64,000 nt of DNA, from contig JABYQN010000001.1 in assembly GCA_022606135.1 (NCBI GenBank), positions 1,178,001 to 1,242,000 on the forward strand, written 5' to 3'. This DNA comes from Fomes fomentarius. Its lineage: Eukaryota; Basidiomycota; Agaricomycetes; Polyporales; Polyporaceae. The notes beneath the pieces were generated by a model. That model was not told where the DNA came from and did not search any database. It worked only from the letters and a program-made list of their open reading frames with translations. Below are positions 23,371 through 37,977 of the stretch, one piece after another. Within the stretch, counting starts at the first letter, position 1. Each line of letters opens with the position of its first letter. Position numbers and translations under genes: made by a program.

Positions 23371-23573
23371 GATGTTGGTCCAGTTTTACTTTCTCTCTCG
23401 TTTCTCGGTCGAGGTTGTTCATGACATGTCAAGTTTTGCCGCGCTCTCAAACACGACACGGCGGAGACGGCCCTCGTCCCAAATGGTGTACCTGAAACAT
23501 TTGATCACGATTACAGACCTGGACTAAGCTTACTTCATGGCCAGGTTAAAACTACTTAAAATGCTTCTTCCCT

Positions 23574-25912
<2,339 letters not shown>

Positions 25913-26076
25913 CTAGGTCAAAAGTCCAGTGAAGAAATCTATGGGGGGTGAGAAAGGGGAGGAAAGGAGGGGAGGACTAGGGCAGGGCTGTGGTGGCTGA
26001 ACGTGAAGGACATGAGATCCGGAAAAGACGCGTCCGATGCTCCGGAAGGCGCGTCTCGTCTTTGCTCCGCGCCGCC
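25913..26076. promoter_or_regulatory. Shared upstream region of PFKFB and PBN1
   Basis: Only 164 bp separate the start codons of two divergent genes, so promoter elements must be shared or overlap. The PBN1 start sits in a good eukaryotic context (GCCGCCATGT). No TATA box is obvious. Confidence 0.5.
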
Positions 26077-26813
26077 ATGTCTACTACCTCTTCTCCCTCT
26101 CTCGCCGCGACCATATCCACTCAGGGCTTCCACTTTACGCTCTCTACCACCGTACACATTCCATCTCCGTCCAAGTACGATACATGCTCCCTCCATCTCC
26201 TCCATGTGCTCGATTCTCACGTCTACGCCGACCAGTACGAGCTTGCACAACGTCCAGACTACACCATCTCCTTCTGGGGCACTTCTGATCTCGAGCGACC
26301 TGTTTCTGCCATCGCTCCTGACAATACCCTTTTGCTCTTGGCTGTCCATCCCGCGCGGTATCTGACTGCACAGAGTACGAATGTCACTCTCGACGTGCCT
26401 TTGCATGCTCGCTACGGCAGGCCAGCAGCCGCGTCAGGTCCCCCAACTTCGCCATTCAACTGAAGCAGCCTATTGGCTTTTTCTCTTGCGCCGGGTCACA
26501 GGACAGTAAGCCGGGACAAGCCACGCAGCTACCCGCTACAACTGACATGAATCTAGCTGTCTTTCCCGTTCCAGACGCCTTGCGGCCGTACACTTCCCTC
26601 CCTGGATGGCCGTCTTCACCTATGTTTCCCATTACGCTCACACCCTCAAGTGATAGCTTGAAGGTGATCGTGCCGGTCGGAAAGCTTGATGATTTAGCTT
26701 GGGTGGATGTTGGCACTGCTGTCGTCATGATAGCTATGTTCTTCTATCTCCTCGCCGCCTCCATACGCACTGCACGGAGACTGTCCACCAAGTCTTCCGC
26801 GAAAACAGATTGA
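26077..26813 (+). CDS. PBN1/PIG-X-like GPI mannosyltransferase I subunit
   Basis: PBN1/PIG-X is an ER membrane protein that supports the first GPI mannosyltransferase (GPI14/PIG-M). From ATG 26077: a lumenal domain with GFHFTLSTTVHIP, the family-like YELAQRPDYTISFWGTSDLE and the short conserved LDVPLHARYGRPA. A later exon has AVFPVPDALRPY, KVIVPVGKLDDLAWVDVGTA and one C-terminal membrane span (VVMIAMFFYLLAASI) with a short basic tail, stop at 26811-26813. The first part runs into a stop at about 26461, while the next frame continues from about 26439 as SPNFAIQLKQPIGFFSCAG. Joining them needs a one-base shift or a tiny intron that I cannot place. It may be a base error, a real lesion or unusual splicing. 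Confidence 0.7.
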
Positions 26814-27105
26814 TAAACAGGCAAAAAGCAAGAGTCAGTACAGTACGCAACGCGGATAGGTCTACCGTAGTGCTAATATAGATCGTCGAAACCAATGTCC
26901 AGATGCTGTAAGCAATGCGATGATCGTCATGGTCTTGTGGGATAGATGCGCAGGGCGTTGATATGCCTGAAGGAGTCTCTGCCGCGCTGCTCGTGCTTCC
27001 TTCTCCTCCGCTCGACATGCCGACCGCGTCGCTCAACCGCCATCAAGACAGTAGGGACGTCCGGACGTTCCACAGGGAGCAAAAGGATGTCCATGTCCAT
27101 AGTCA

Positions 27106-27922
27106 TCATGTGATGACGCACCGTCGCTGCTTGACCATCTTCCCCCACTTCCCCCGCATACTCTCCTTCAACGCAAGGTTGAACACCTCCTTCACGTTAT
27201 CGCCCGTCTTCGCCGAACACTCGATATATTTCGCGCCGATTTCCCGCGCCACCATCGCCCCTTGCTCCGTCGTGACCGGGACTTGACCCTGTGCGCTGAG
27301 CATCCGTCGCGTTTGCTCATCTCTCCGTAAATCGGTCTTTGTCGCTACAAGAATGAGGGGCACGTTCTCGCAAAAGTGCGCGACCTCAGGGTACCACTGA
27401 ATGTCGGACGGACGCGTGAATGGGCACGTAGTGTAGACCATAATCAGCCAGGTGAAACCCATACCTTGTCCTGCACGTTCCCCAGACTGACTGGGAAGTC
27501 CACGGAGAAGACTATCAAGATGACATTGCTCTCCGGATAACTGAGTGGTCGTAGTCGATCGTACTCCTCCTGTCCAGCCGTATCCCACAGCGCGAGTTCG
27601 ACGAGCTTGCCATCAAAGTTGACGAGCGTCACGTAGTTCTCGAACACAGTTGGGATATACGCCTTTGTGGCGCGTCAGAACATATGCTCGCCTTGCTAAG
27701 ACGATGGGTCCGTGGTGCACGCACCTCAGGGAAGCGATTCTCTGCGTAGACAATGAGCAGACACGTCTTGCCGCAACCGCCTTCACAGTCTACCGTTCAA
27801 TGTGATCTGTAAAGAACGCGAAGTATTGCGCACGTACCGTCACCAACTACCACGAGCTTGCGCTTGATATCCGGCCTACGCGGCGGTCCAGAGGATTCGC
27901 CGGGGTTGTAAGGAGTGGCCAT
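27106..27922 (-). CDS. Rho-family small GTPase
   Basis: A membrane-tethered switch for polarity, actin and wall synthesis. From ATG 27922: [20 protein letters not shown], then the G1 loop [20 protein letters not shown], switch [11 protein letters not shown], switch [27 protein letters not shown] joined over an intron to [13 protein letters not shown], the guanine-binding TKTD, the Rho insert helix region ([20 protein letters not shown]), [10 protein letters not shown] and a basic tail ending in the CAAX box CVIT. It has the size of a Rho protein and keeps every nucleotide-binding motif. It is closer in wording to Rho1/Rho2-type than to Cdc42 or Rac, but I do not assign a paralogue. Four or so short introns. 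Confidence 0.95.
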
Positions 27923-28290
27923 GGTATGTTAAACGTAGAGAGGAGTGGGGTGTTTAGGGTCAAGCGGCCGTGGGGGGTTATGAACGCGCAGGCCGACAGG
28001 GGCGAGGTAGCTCGTGCAAGAGATGCAAAACGATTGTGGGGAACAAGGGAGAGCAAGCGGGAAGAAAGAGAAAGGAGGTGCGAATGCTGGGGTGGCAAGT
28101 GGCGGTTCGGGTCGCGGTGTGCACTGTGGTTGTGTCTTTGGTCACGTGCCTCGCGCGTTCATTCCTCTTAGCGCGCCAATTAATATTCAATGTCTAACGT
28201 TGACATATCGTATCTCTGCAAACGGCAGACTAGCAAGCGTACAGATGGAACCCCAAACAATGTCCAAGATCAACCTTAACCCACAACGCT
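27923..28290. other. Spacer between Hsp40 and Rho genes
   Basis: 368 bp holding the 3' end of the Hsp40 transcript and the promoter of the Rho gene. A CACGTG E-box-like hexamer lies at 28142-28147. No gene. Confidence 0.4.
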
Positions 28291-29785
28291 CTACTGGTTC
28301 GCACACTGCACCCGTGGATGCTCGTCATCCTCGTCCATCGCGTCCTCTGCCGCCCGCTGCCGCTGCCGCGGGTCAACCTCGTCCAGTTCGACATCCTCGA
28401 GATGAATACTTGACGGGAACTTCTCGACAGGTATACGTGGCGGCAACGCCTGTTCAAGCAGCGGGATGATAGAAGGGTCGATATGGTCGGGGAATTTGAC
28501 AGAAATTCTGACGAATAGATCGCCAGGCTCGTGGTGTCGCTGTGAAGGCATACCCTGACCACGAATAACCTTCAAGTCATCTGCAACGCGTGATGAGCAT
28601 GCGAGCTAAAGAGTCATACAACTACCGAATGTACGCACCGTGCTTCAGGACTTCACCAGGAGCGATGTTGACGATCAATGCCCGGTCATCGAGATGGCGG
28701 ATCGCAAATCGACCGCCACCCAACGCAGTCAAGAGATCGACTTCCTGTTCGAAGAACAAGTCGTTCTCCTGACGCTTGAACCGCTCGTGCGTCTTCTCCT
28801 CGATGACAATGATGACATCTCCGGGGGTGACGCCTGGCGCCTGGTCGCTCTCGCCACGGAAGGTGATGGTCTGGCCGCCGCGCATGCCCTTGTCGATGTG
28901 CACCTCGAGCATCTTCTTTTCTGAGACAACCTTGCGACCGTTGCAAGTCTTGCACTTGTCCTTGTGGTTGATGATCTCGCCCGTGCCCGTGCACTCGTCG
29001 CACTGCTGCTGGATCTGCTGAATCATCGGACCCATCTGCCTGAGCGTGACCTTGACACCCCGCCCCGAACACGACGTGCACTGGCGGACTGCACCCTCCT
29101 TGCCACCCTTGCCATTGCACTTGGTGCAAATAACGTTCCTTGTGAGTGCGAGTTTGGTTGTCTTTCCCTTATATAGATCTTCGAGGGAGACGTTGACGCG
29201 GTGAACAAGGTCCTTTGTCTTGCGCGGGCCTTGGGAGCGTGAGGGACCTCCACCACCAAAGAAGCCACCGCCACCAAAGAGTTGAGAGAAGAGGTCCTTG
29301 AGGGGTGAATGAGACATGGGCCAGTTAAGTCGAGAATGATGAAAGGACGTACTTGTGGGTCCATACCACCCATGCCACCCGCATCGCTGAGACCTGCCTC
29401 TCCTCGTTGATCGTAGACGGCTCGCTTGTCAGAGTCGGAGAGAATTTCATAGCTAGACAAGTGGCGGGAGGTGAGAGGGAGAGACGGGTGCGAAAGGTGA
29501 GGAATAAAATGACGTACGCGTGGGTCACTTCCTTGAACAGTTCTGGGTCTCCGCCCTTGTCTGGATGCAGGCGTAGCGCCCTAAAACGTCACGGGTGAGC
29601 ACATATGTTCTAGTCTGGGACTCGAGAACGGGGTAAGGACTTTTTGCGATATGCCTTCTTGAGCTCTGCTTCGGAAGCATCGGGGGAGACATCAAGGAGA
29701 TCGTAGAACTTGCTGTGGCAGAAGAGGGGGTCAATGGGCCGGTAAGGGAAAGCTTGTTTGGCTGGACATACGTTTCCTTGACCAT
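28291..29785 (-). CDS. YDJ1: YDJ1-type class A Hsp40 co-chaperone
   Basis: Cytosolic J-protein that hands substrates to Hsp70 and stimulates its ATPase. From ATG 29785: MVKET joined over an intron to KFYDLLDVSPDASEAELKKA, then LRLHPDKGGDPELFKEVTHA with the essential HPD, YEILSDSDKRAVYDQRGEAG, a Gly/Phe-rich linker (LFGGGGFFGGGG), four zinc-binding repeats (CTKCNGKGG, CTSCSGRGV, CDECTGTGE, CKTCNGRKV), substrate-binding domains (MRGGQTITFRGESDQAPGVT, ALGGGRFAIRHLDDRALIVN) and a C-terminus VQCANQ, a CAAX-type box that predicts farnesylation as in yeast Ydj1 (CASQ). Intron ends are clean. Domain order and length of about 400 residues fit class A. Confidence 0.96.
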
Positions 29786-30104
29786 GACTGGGTCGGAGGA
29801 CAGGGGAGTGGTGGAAAGTGGGTGTAGGAGGTGGGGGACGATGGAGCGAGGAAAAAGTGGGCAGTCTTGGGGCGAGGAGAGGCGATAAAAGGTGTCCGGG
29901 ACTGTGGAAGGCAGTCGAATCTCCTCGAATCTTCACGACCCATTTGGGCGTCCTTGTCCCAGAATGGCAGGGCGCGCACGAACGCCGACCGAGCACAGCC
30001 GCCAGCGTCTTTGAACGTTGTACTGTAACATGCATTACTACTACCACTACCAGTCGTCTACTCTACACAGTGCACACCGCATCCCCATTCAATTTATACC
30101 TCGC

Positions 30105-31627
30105 CTAGAGACCCTTGGACACGTCCGGATACACATCGAACCGCCGCTGCGTCGTCACCGGGATCCCTGCCCGCGCCGAGTGGAACACGTCCGGATCTGG
30201 CATTCCCTCACTCAGCATCCATCGCAGCAAAACAGACGCGTGGGCCGGCTTACCAATGTGCGCATACACGATGTCCTCTTCGTCCTCCGTCTCTGCAATT
30301 ACCTTTCCCCTGTTCTCTCTACTCAGATAAGCAATTCCTCTAAAGTGTTCGCTCACTCACATCGGGTCCACGACCATCGAGTGTCCCCACTGCAGCAACA
30401 TCGTCAGTCCGGTATAATTATCAGCTGTGCGGATTCTTACGGCATGGTAGCTCTGATCCAGATCGCGCGCTGGACTGCACATCGAAAAGTATACTTGGTT
30501 GTCGACCGCCCTGAGACCCTCCTCAGTCATTCACACCACATCAAGACGAGGACGAGGAGAAGACGCACCGAGCCCGCTGCAGTAACTCCCAGTGCAGCGG
30601 TCCAGTCGTTGTGTTAAATGCAGATGGATATATCAATACGTGACAACCTGCGATCAACTGCTCTTGAGCATAGCAATCGTCCTCAGTGCTTAATACGGCG
30701 CACCTTGTCTCGCGCTTGTCATAGCGAGCTCAGGGAAGCGCACGTCATAGCAAATACCCAGGCCAATCCGCGCGAATTCTACCTGCTATCAATCGATAGC
30801 AGTCAATGCCTCGTAAATAGACTCACCGGTGTCAAATTTGTTAATAGTGCTTCCCGCACTTAACGTCTCGCTTTCCTAGAGAGAGACTTGGCATGACAGA
30901 CAGACTAAGCGCCGTCCATGCGAGACTTACCTTGAATTTGATCTTTCCGGGGATGTCAATGTCGAACAAATGCACCTTGCGGTGTACGGCGACGAGCTCT
31001 CCTGCCCTAGTTCTTCAGCAGATGTAACCCTTGTCAATCTGCCTTGAGTGGGTCACCTTGGGGGAGTACACGGTAGCGGTGTTAAAGAGCTTGCCCGTTC
31101 CCGCCTCACGCTCCGGGATCGAGCCTGCACACTAAGCATGGCGCTAGGATACAAGGTTGGAATCCACATACCTCCGATGAGCCAGACGCCTTCCTCCTTG
31201 GCAGCAGCAGAGAGCAGCTTGACGCTCTGACTCTCGGACGCTGCGATCTCATACTTCTCTCCCGGCGTGTAGCCAATGGTCTCGGCGTAAACAGGGAAGT
31301 GGACGTGCCCATACAGCGAATTGAAGCATTCCTACCCGGCCCGTCAGATTCAGCCGCGTCTCACGCCTACATGCAACACCACTCACCGGTAGGACGACCA
31401 GATCAGGCTTGGGCTTCGTACCCCCGTTCCCACTGGCCGCTTTCTTTATCATCTCCCTGGCATGCTTGAGGTTCGCTGATTGCAGTACCAGGAGAACAGG
31501 CATCACCATTTGGTACGAGAGATCGGTAGCCACAGTACTACACACCGTCCTTGTCTGGCCCGACGTGTCCAAGCTGGATGAGAGCGAGGTTGAAGGGCTT
31601 GAAGGTGGGGGCGGCAGCGGACGACAT
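30105..31627 (-). CDS. NIT2: NIT2-type omega-amidase (carbon-nitrogen hydrolase)
   Basis: Nitrilase-superfamily amidase, in the best known cases converting alpha-ketoglutaramate or alpha-ketosuccinamate to the keto acid plus ammonia. From ATG 31627: [46 protein letters not shown] joined to [20 protein letters not shown] (catalytic Glu), [27 protein letters not shown] (catalytic Lys), [20 protein letters not shown] (catalytic Cys), then [11 protein letters not shown] over an intron to [18 protein letters not shown], ending [10 protein letters not shown] at 30105. All three catalytic residues are visible. It has many short introns, and the final part is shorter and less usual than in animal NIT2. 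Confidence 0.88.
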
Positions 31628-33206
31628 AGTGCGAGGGAGAAAAGTGGATGTGCGAGGAGAGAGACGAGATAGAGAGTGGGAGAGAATGCGGAGCATGCGA
31701 GCAAGCTTAGGCAGACGAGTTCACGAACGGAGAATAGGTGGAAAGTCAAACACTCGCCTGACACATTTCGGATGCCAGCGTCATTCGGTGCCGGCCCGGG
31801 ATTCCGTCAAACACGGATCAGGCACGAGAAATAATCGAGATAGAGATCTACGCAGTTCACTGCAAAGATCGCATCCTTTGCGAGGTCAGGAAAGGGATGG
31901 GAAATAGAAAACAAAAATAAAAAGTTTCGCGCGGTGAGATAAACCCCTTAGACCTGCGAAAATAGGCCTCCAACGCCGTTCCAGGGCAGGTAAATCAGGT
32001 TTACCTATGTCTGTAAACCTAACCCACCGAACCTTGCGAAACTGAGCAAGCTCATCGTTTCTCCAAGGTTTCTGGGTGGAGGAAAGGATGCCTCCGTTCC
32101 AGTGGTTCCTCCTCTAGTACATCATGGTAGGGACTGCAACCTAGCGAGTGCTGGTACCTAGATCATCAGGGATATGTTATCGGACATATAATGGTCTGAT
32201 ATTCTATCATTGGTGGTCTACCATGCAGTGCGTGCAGGCAGTAGAACAAGTATGAGTGAAGTTAATTTTGAAGAAGCGTGCGGAAAGATATAAATCAGTC
32301 AGTACTGATGAGACTGCGGCTACTGCGAAGATGAAATTAGATGAACGGTGTCAAAGCAATCAACCCTCAGAAAATCGCTGTTCGTCGTTATACGTGTTCA
32401 ATGACATCCACGGGCGAATGCAAGAATAGAAGGTATTATGCGTAGAAAGGGTCTGCGAGCGGCGGTTGGCAAGGACTAGGGCAGATGAAGGCGGAGTATC
32501 AAGCATACGCCTACAGTGACTCGGTCGGGAGTCTCCTGGCTTGCAATAATCCTCTTCGAGGGTAGTTCGAGGTTACACAGAAGATACGAACAGCGCCGAC
32601 GCCGATGACGTCTCCAAGGCGAAACCCAGAATGGTCCTCCGTGGCTCCTAAACAGGTCTGCCTTCCTGGAGCATCCAGTCTCCATACTGAAATCCCGATC
32701 ATTGAGAGGGCCAACGACTGGACTTATCGTGGTGGCGCCGTGGACAAGAAGACTATGTATCCTATGCGCGGGCATCCTAGGACACCGATCAAGCTGCAGG
32801 CAATATTCACATGGTCCGACGAATGAAGAATAACATCATTGGTGGCTACTTGAGCAAAAGAATTTGGAGCAAGCCATCATCAGTTCGCCTTGTGGTGGGA
32901 GAGAGGATGCTGGTGGACGCTAGCATCATATCATCAGGCGAGCCCTAGTAGTAATAAGTAGATAGGAAACTGATTCGCAAATTTGTTGGCGAGGTCAGGC
33001 GGAAGGGGGCGAAAGCGAGGACAATGTTCACAATGGGCAAGATGAATCGGGAACAGGGGCCATCGAGATAGAGATCTGAGTGTAGGGATCGATGGCCGGG
33101 CGGGGGTCGCTCTCAGCTTCAGCTCTCTCCTTCTTCCTCAAAGTCCAGGTCAGTCCTCCCCGTGCTATCGGCGACACACAACACTTCCAACTGCTTCCAC
33201 ATCGCG
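31628..33206. other. 1.6 kb divergent spacer, nothing recognised
   Basis: Between the start codons of the amidase and the lipid kinase. It includes open but unrecognised stretches near 32476-32826 on both strands. Their codons show no domain and no consistent exon pattern. I see no tRNA or repeat. It presumably holds both promoters and possibly a long leader. Confidence 0.4.
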
Positions 33207-34485
33207 ATGCCTGTCCTTGTCGTCTACAATCCCGTCTCGGGAGATCGCTCCTCCAAGGCCCTCTTCGACCAGCACGTCCTTCCTCTCCTCACCGCTCACC
33301 ACATCACCCCAAGCAAGATCGTCGCAACAGAGAGCACCGGCCATGCAGGCACAATCGTCGCAGACTTCCTCGCCTCTCTCCCACAATCCCCACAAACAGA
33401 TCCCGTGACGGTCGTTCTGGGCTCGGGCGACGGCACTCTCCACGAGCTCATCAACGTTCTCAACTCCTCGGCCAGCAGCAAGCCCCTCCCGCGCATCCAT
33501 CTCGCCCTTGTCCCATGCGGCACCGCGAATGCCCTCTATTCCTCCCTATTCCCTCCCACTCCTTCCGACGACCCCGTCCAATACAAGCTCAAGTCCGTCC
33601 AAGCCTTCGTCTCCCTCAACCCCCGCTCCGTCCCACTCAACCTCGCCGTCTCCGTCTTCTCTCCCCCACCCGTGACCACGCCCGGCGTCCCCCATCCTCC
33701 CCCGCAGGTCTCCATCTCCGTCGTAGTCGCATCCACCTCGCTTCATGCCTCCATCCTGCACGACTCTGAGGCCCTTCGCGCCTCTGACCCCAGCATGGAA
33801 CGCTTCAAAACTGCCGCCCGCCAAAACATCACCCGCTGGTACGCCGCCTCCGTCAAGCTCTTCCCCGCGAGGGCGCAGGTGTCGTCGAAGTGTACGATCC
33901 ATCTCTCGGCGCATTCGTCCCGCATGAGTTCAGCTCGGAAGACGAGCCGATCGTTGACCTGGGAGGCCCATTCGCGTACTTCCTTTCTACAGTCAACGTC
34001 GATCGCCTCGAGCCTGCATTTCGTATTACCCCTAAGGCCAAGGATGTGTCGAGCCCGCAGGAGAAGTCTGCTGCGCTCGACGTGATCATCGTCCGGCCGT
34101 CGAGAGACCCCACGTACGAGATGGACTCTGAAGAAGCGAGAGCTGCGTTCGCGGAGAAGGCAGGCGCGGTGTTAGGTGCTGCGTATCAGGATGGCGCACA
34201 TATTGCATTGCGGTACGACGCACAGGGCAAGATCACCACCGAGGGAACCGGGCCGACAGTAGTCGAATATATACGTTGCGGAGGCTGGGAATGGGAACCG
34301 GTGAGTCGGGTCAATGTGCGATTGCGTACCTCACTCAGTGCTCTCGCCGCCAGGATGAGATCGACGAGAGAGCACACTTGGTTTGCGCTGATGGAGACAT
34401 CCTCACAATACCCAAGGGAGGAAAGGCAAGGACCACGGCTGCGACGCCGATCGGCGACACGTCTGGCTTCGCACTGTACGCTTAG
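33207..34485 (+). CDS. Lipid kinase with diacylglycerol-kinase catalytic domain (frame broken once)
   Basis: A sphingoid-base or diacylglycerol kinase of the DAGK_cat fold. From ATG 33207: MPVLVVYNPVSGDRSSKALF, the nucleotide loop in TVVLGSGDGTLHELINVL (the G-G-D-G-T signature, here G-S-G-D-G-T), LALVPCGTANALYSSLFP, then a variable part. At about 33875 the frame changes by one base: the first frame goes on as VSSKCT, whereas a second frame gives GVVEVYDPSLGAFVPHEF with no break. This continues through LGGPFAYFLSTVNVDRLEPA, AALDVIIVRPSRDP and EYIRCGGWEWEP, then over an intron to DEIDERAHLVCADGD and a stop at 34483-34485. The sequence on both sides looks well kept, so a base error or a very recent lesion is likely. 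Confidence 0.82.
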
Positions 34486-34665
34486 ACCGCACAGAGACTA
34501 CGGACGCGCGGGGTGTGGACGCCATGCGGACGCTGTACGTTATACAGACGCACTAGAATCATGTATCATCATTCGAGTTGCTGGGTTCTCCGTCAATATA
34601 CACCGAGATTCATGAAGTGCTTCGCCTAACGTCAGCCGGGTATAAGGATAGTCCGTGTGTTGCAC

Positions 34666-35718
<1,053 letters not shown>

Positions 35719-35723
35719 GGCGA

Positions 35724-35894
35724 TCAGGGATCTCGATGGCGGGGAGGGACGAGGGGATGGTCGTGCTGGCGGGGTTGGGCAGAGGCGGGGTGTGTCGCTG
35801 CTCTGTGTTTGAGCGTGGCGTAGAATGCAACGAAGGAGAGGGCAGAGATGGCGAGGAAGAGGAGAGGATTAGGAGCCTTGTTCTGAGGAGGCAT
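35724..35894 (-). other. Upstream open frame with a membrane span before the UMP kinase
   Basis: 56 codons from an ATG at 35894 give MPPQNKAPNPLLFLAISALS and FVAFYATLKHRAATHPASAQ, then PRQHDHPLVPPRHRDP and a TGA that lies five bases before the UMP kinase ATG. The first half forms a plausible membrane anchor with a few basic residues after it. It could be an upstream regulatory frame or, if joined by an unusual splice, an N-terminal anchor of the kinase. Confidence 0.4.
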
Positions 35895-36041
35895 CCCCTT
35901 CTGCAGCCTGCAGTGTAGCTCGAGCGGAGACCGGGACGCGCTCCCAGGCGCCCAAACACCTCAGAATCCGCGCGCACGTGCTCGACGCGTCCTCCTCCTC
36001 CTCCTCCTCCTCCGAGCCGCAGCCACAGCTCAGCTCGCACA

Positions 36042-37977
36042 ATGGACGTCCGCCACTCGCACGGAACAGACGTCTTCGTTGTCCGTGCCTGCTACGAAGA
36101 CGACGCCGCAGACCTCATCGCACTCGGCGGCGCGCACTCCGTCGAGGTCCTCCTCCTCGTGAGTCCTCCACCACATTCCGCTGCCCGCAATCTTCATTCC
36201 TCAGCCCGTCCTTGCCCAGTCAGAAGACTCGTGCAAAACAATCGCAAGCTTCCACATTGGCTCCCGCGTAACCGCAATCGCCTGGTCCTCCCGCGTTAGC
36301 TCCCCGTCCCTCACAGACGACTGGTCAATAGAGTGCGCTCACCTGTCTCTCCTCTGTCCGCCCCGACCCCTGACGCGTGCGCGCGCACAGACTTGCCGTC
36401 GCCGGTGCCGACTTCAGCCTATATCTCCTATCCAAATCGGCCGCCTCAGAAGAGCAAGTCTTCCCCTTCGGTGGCGGTCTCAGCGGTCATCATGGCAAGG
36501 TCAATGCCATGACCTATTGTGGAGGTCGGAGTGAAGACAGCTCCCGCTATGTTGCCACAGTCTCCGGTCCGTCCCTCTAACCTCTTTCGTGCCATCCCTT
36601 CTGCTATCCTAACATGCCATCTAGACGACAAAATGCTCATGGTCTGGGACCTCAATCCCAGCCTCAACATCGCGTCCCCGCCGTCCCCTGGCGTAACGCC
36701 TCCCGCGCGCCCCCAACCTACCGCATACGTCATCACATTCCCCCACCCATTAACCAGCGTGAATTCACATCCATCAACGAGCAAAGAACTGCTCGTAGCA
36801 GACTGCCGCGGCTCCATATTCCTCACCGACTGGCGTTCCGACCCCGACGAGAACGAACAAGACGCCTGGCGTAATTCCTCGGTGGTAGAACTTGTCGAGC
36901 CCCGGGCACTCGCCGACGCAGCCTCCGGCCTCTCCAATAAATGGTCCGGCTCCGTGGCCTGGCGCCGCGATCCTACCGCAGAAATGTGAGTGACCCAGAA
37001 TCATCCCAGTCGCACGGAAACAATGTCGCGATCGCTCGGACGCAGTACCGCACTGGAACATCGGGCGTATCTCATGCCAGACAAGCTAACAGTCTGCGCC
37101 TGTGCCGTTGCGTGTCACGTCCAGGTCTCATCCGGCCAGTCTTCTAGCCTCTCTTGGCTTGCGTGGCTCCCGCCTCTCTCTCCTTCCCATTTCCCACTGA
37201 CTGATCCTGCTTGCGTTTTGTGCGATACAGCGTGGGTGCCGCGTATGGCACAAAGTTTGCGTTGTGGGACATGGGCAACCTCTACGGCGGAAAACCCTAC
37301 ATAACTGGGACCACATTTGCCGAAGGCGGCCATCTGTTCAGGTACGCTCCTTCTTTGCCACAAGTATCGACGTCTTTGGTCGCGCGCGTCTGGCCATGAC
37401 GCGCATCTCCCCGGGTAGGAAGCTATTACCCTGAATAACGTTGAACACCCTTGAACCGTCAACCACCTTCCGGCAGCCACGAGTTGTCGCTGTGGTAATG
37501 CGCAGAACGCGTATGACGAGAGCTGTCTGCAGACGTAGAAGAGATTGCCCCACGTACGGCTCACTGCCCAGAGGAACGCGCGTGTTGCCAGTCCACGCCA
37601 CCATCTACGCCAGCCACATACAATGTTACTGACTTACTGCCTTCTCCCAACACATATGCTACGCGACCGCGGTTGCTACACCGCCGCCGTGTCTGTCAAC
37701 ACCTCGGGGCCTCCTCGCACCGGATCAACCGTACCTGCACAGATGGTGTCCAACCTACCCCGACTACTTCGCAGTGTCCACCAGCAGCCCGGCGCGAGGC
37801 GCGGTGATACACGTTCACAACGTCACCTACACCCACGCCCAGCCGACGGTCTTCCAGATCGCCTCTCGGCCGCTCTACGTGCGCTCCTTCGACTTTCTCG
37901 CCGCGCGCGGCATCCCGCGCATCGTCGCCGCCGTCGGGCGCGACGTTGTCATCTTCTACATCGGCGTCGACTCGTGA
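36042..37977 (+). CDS. NUP37: Nucleoporin NUP37-like WD40 protein
   Basis: NUP37 is a beta-propeller of the Y-complex of the nuclear pore. From ATG 36042: MDVRHSHGTDVFVVRACYED, LIALGGAHSVEVLLL, then DSCKTIASFHIGSRVTAIAW, RLAVAGADFSLYLLSKSAAS, the repeat LSGHHGKVNAMTYC with YVATVSDDKMLMVWDLNPSL, ITFPHPLTSVNSHPSTSKEL, LVADCRGSIFLTDWRS, VGAAYGTKFALWDMGNLYGG, HLFRWCPTYPDYFAVSTSSP and a last blade with VRSFDFLAARGIPRIVAAVG, stop at 37975-37977. The order matches NUP37 (H-G-x-R-V-x-x-I-A-W, S-D-D-x-x-x-x-W, L-F-R-W). The last intron (about 37341-37742) is roughly 400 bp, several times longer than its neighbours. Confidence 0.85.

Noticed and set aside
32476..32826. Overlapping frames on both strands between the amidase and the lipid kinase
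   Set aside because: Neither product shows a domain or a plausible exon context, so they are best seen as chance open sequence.
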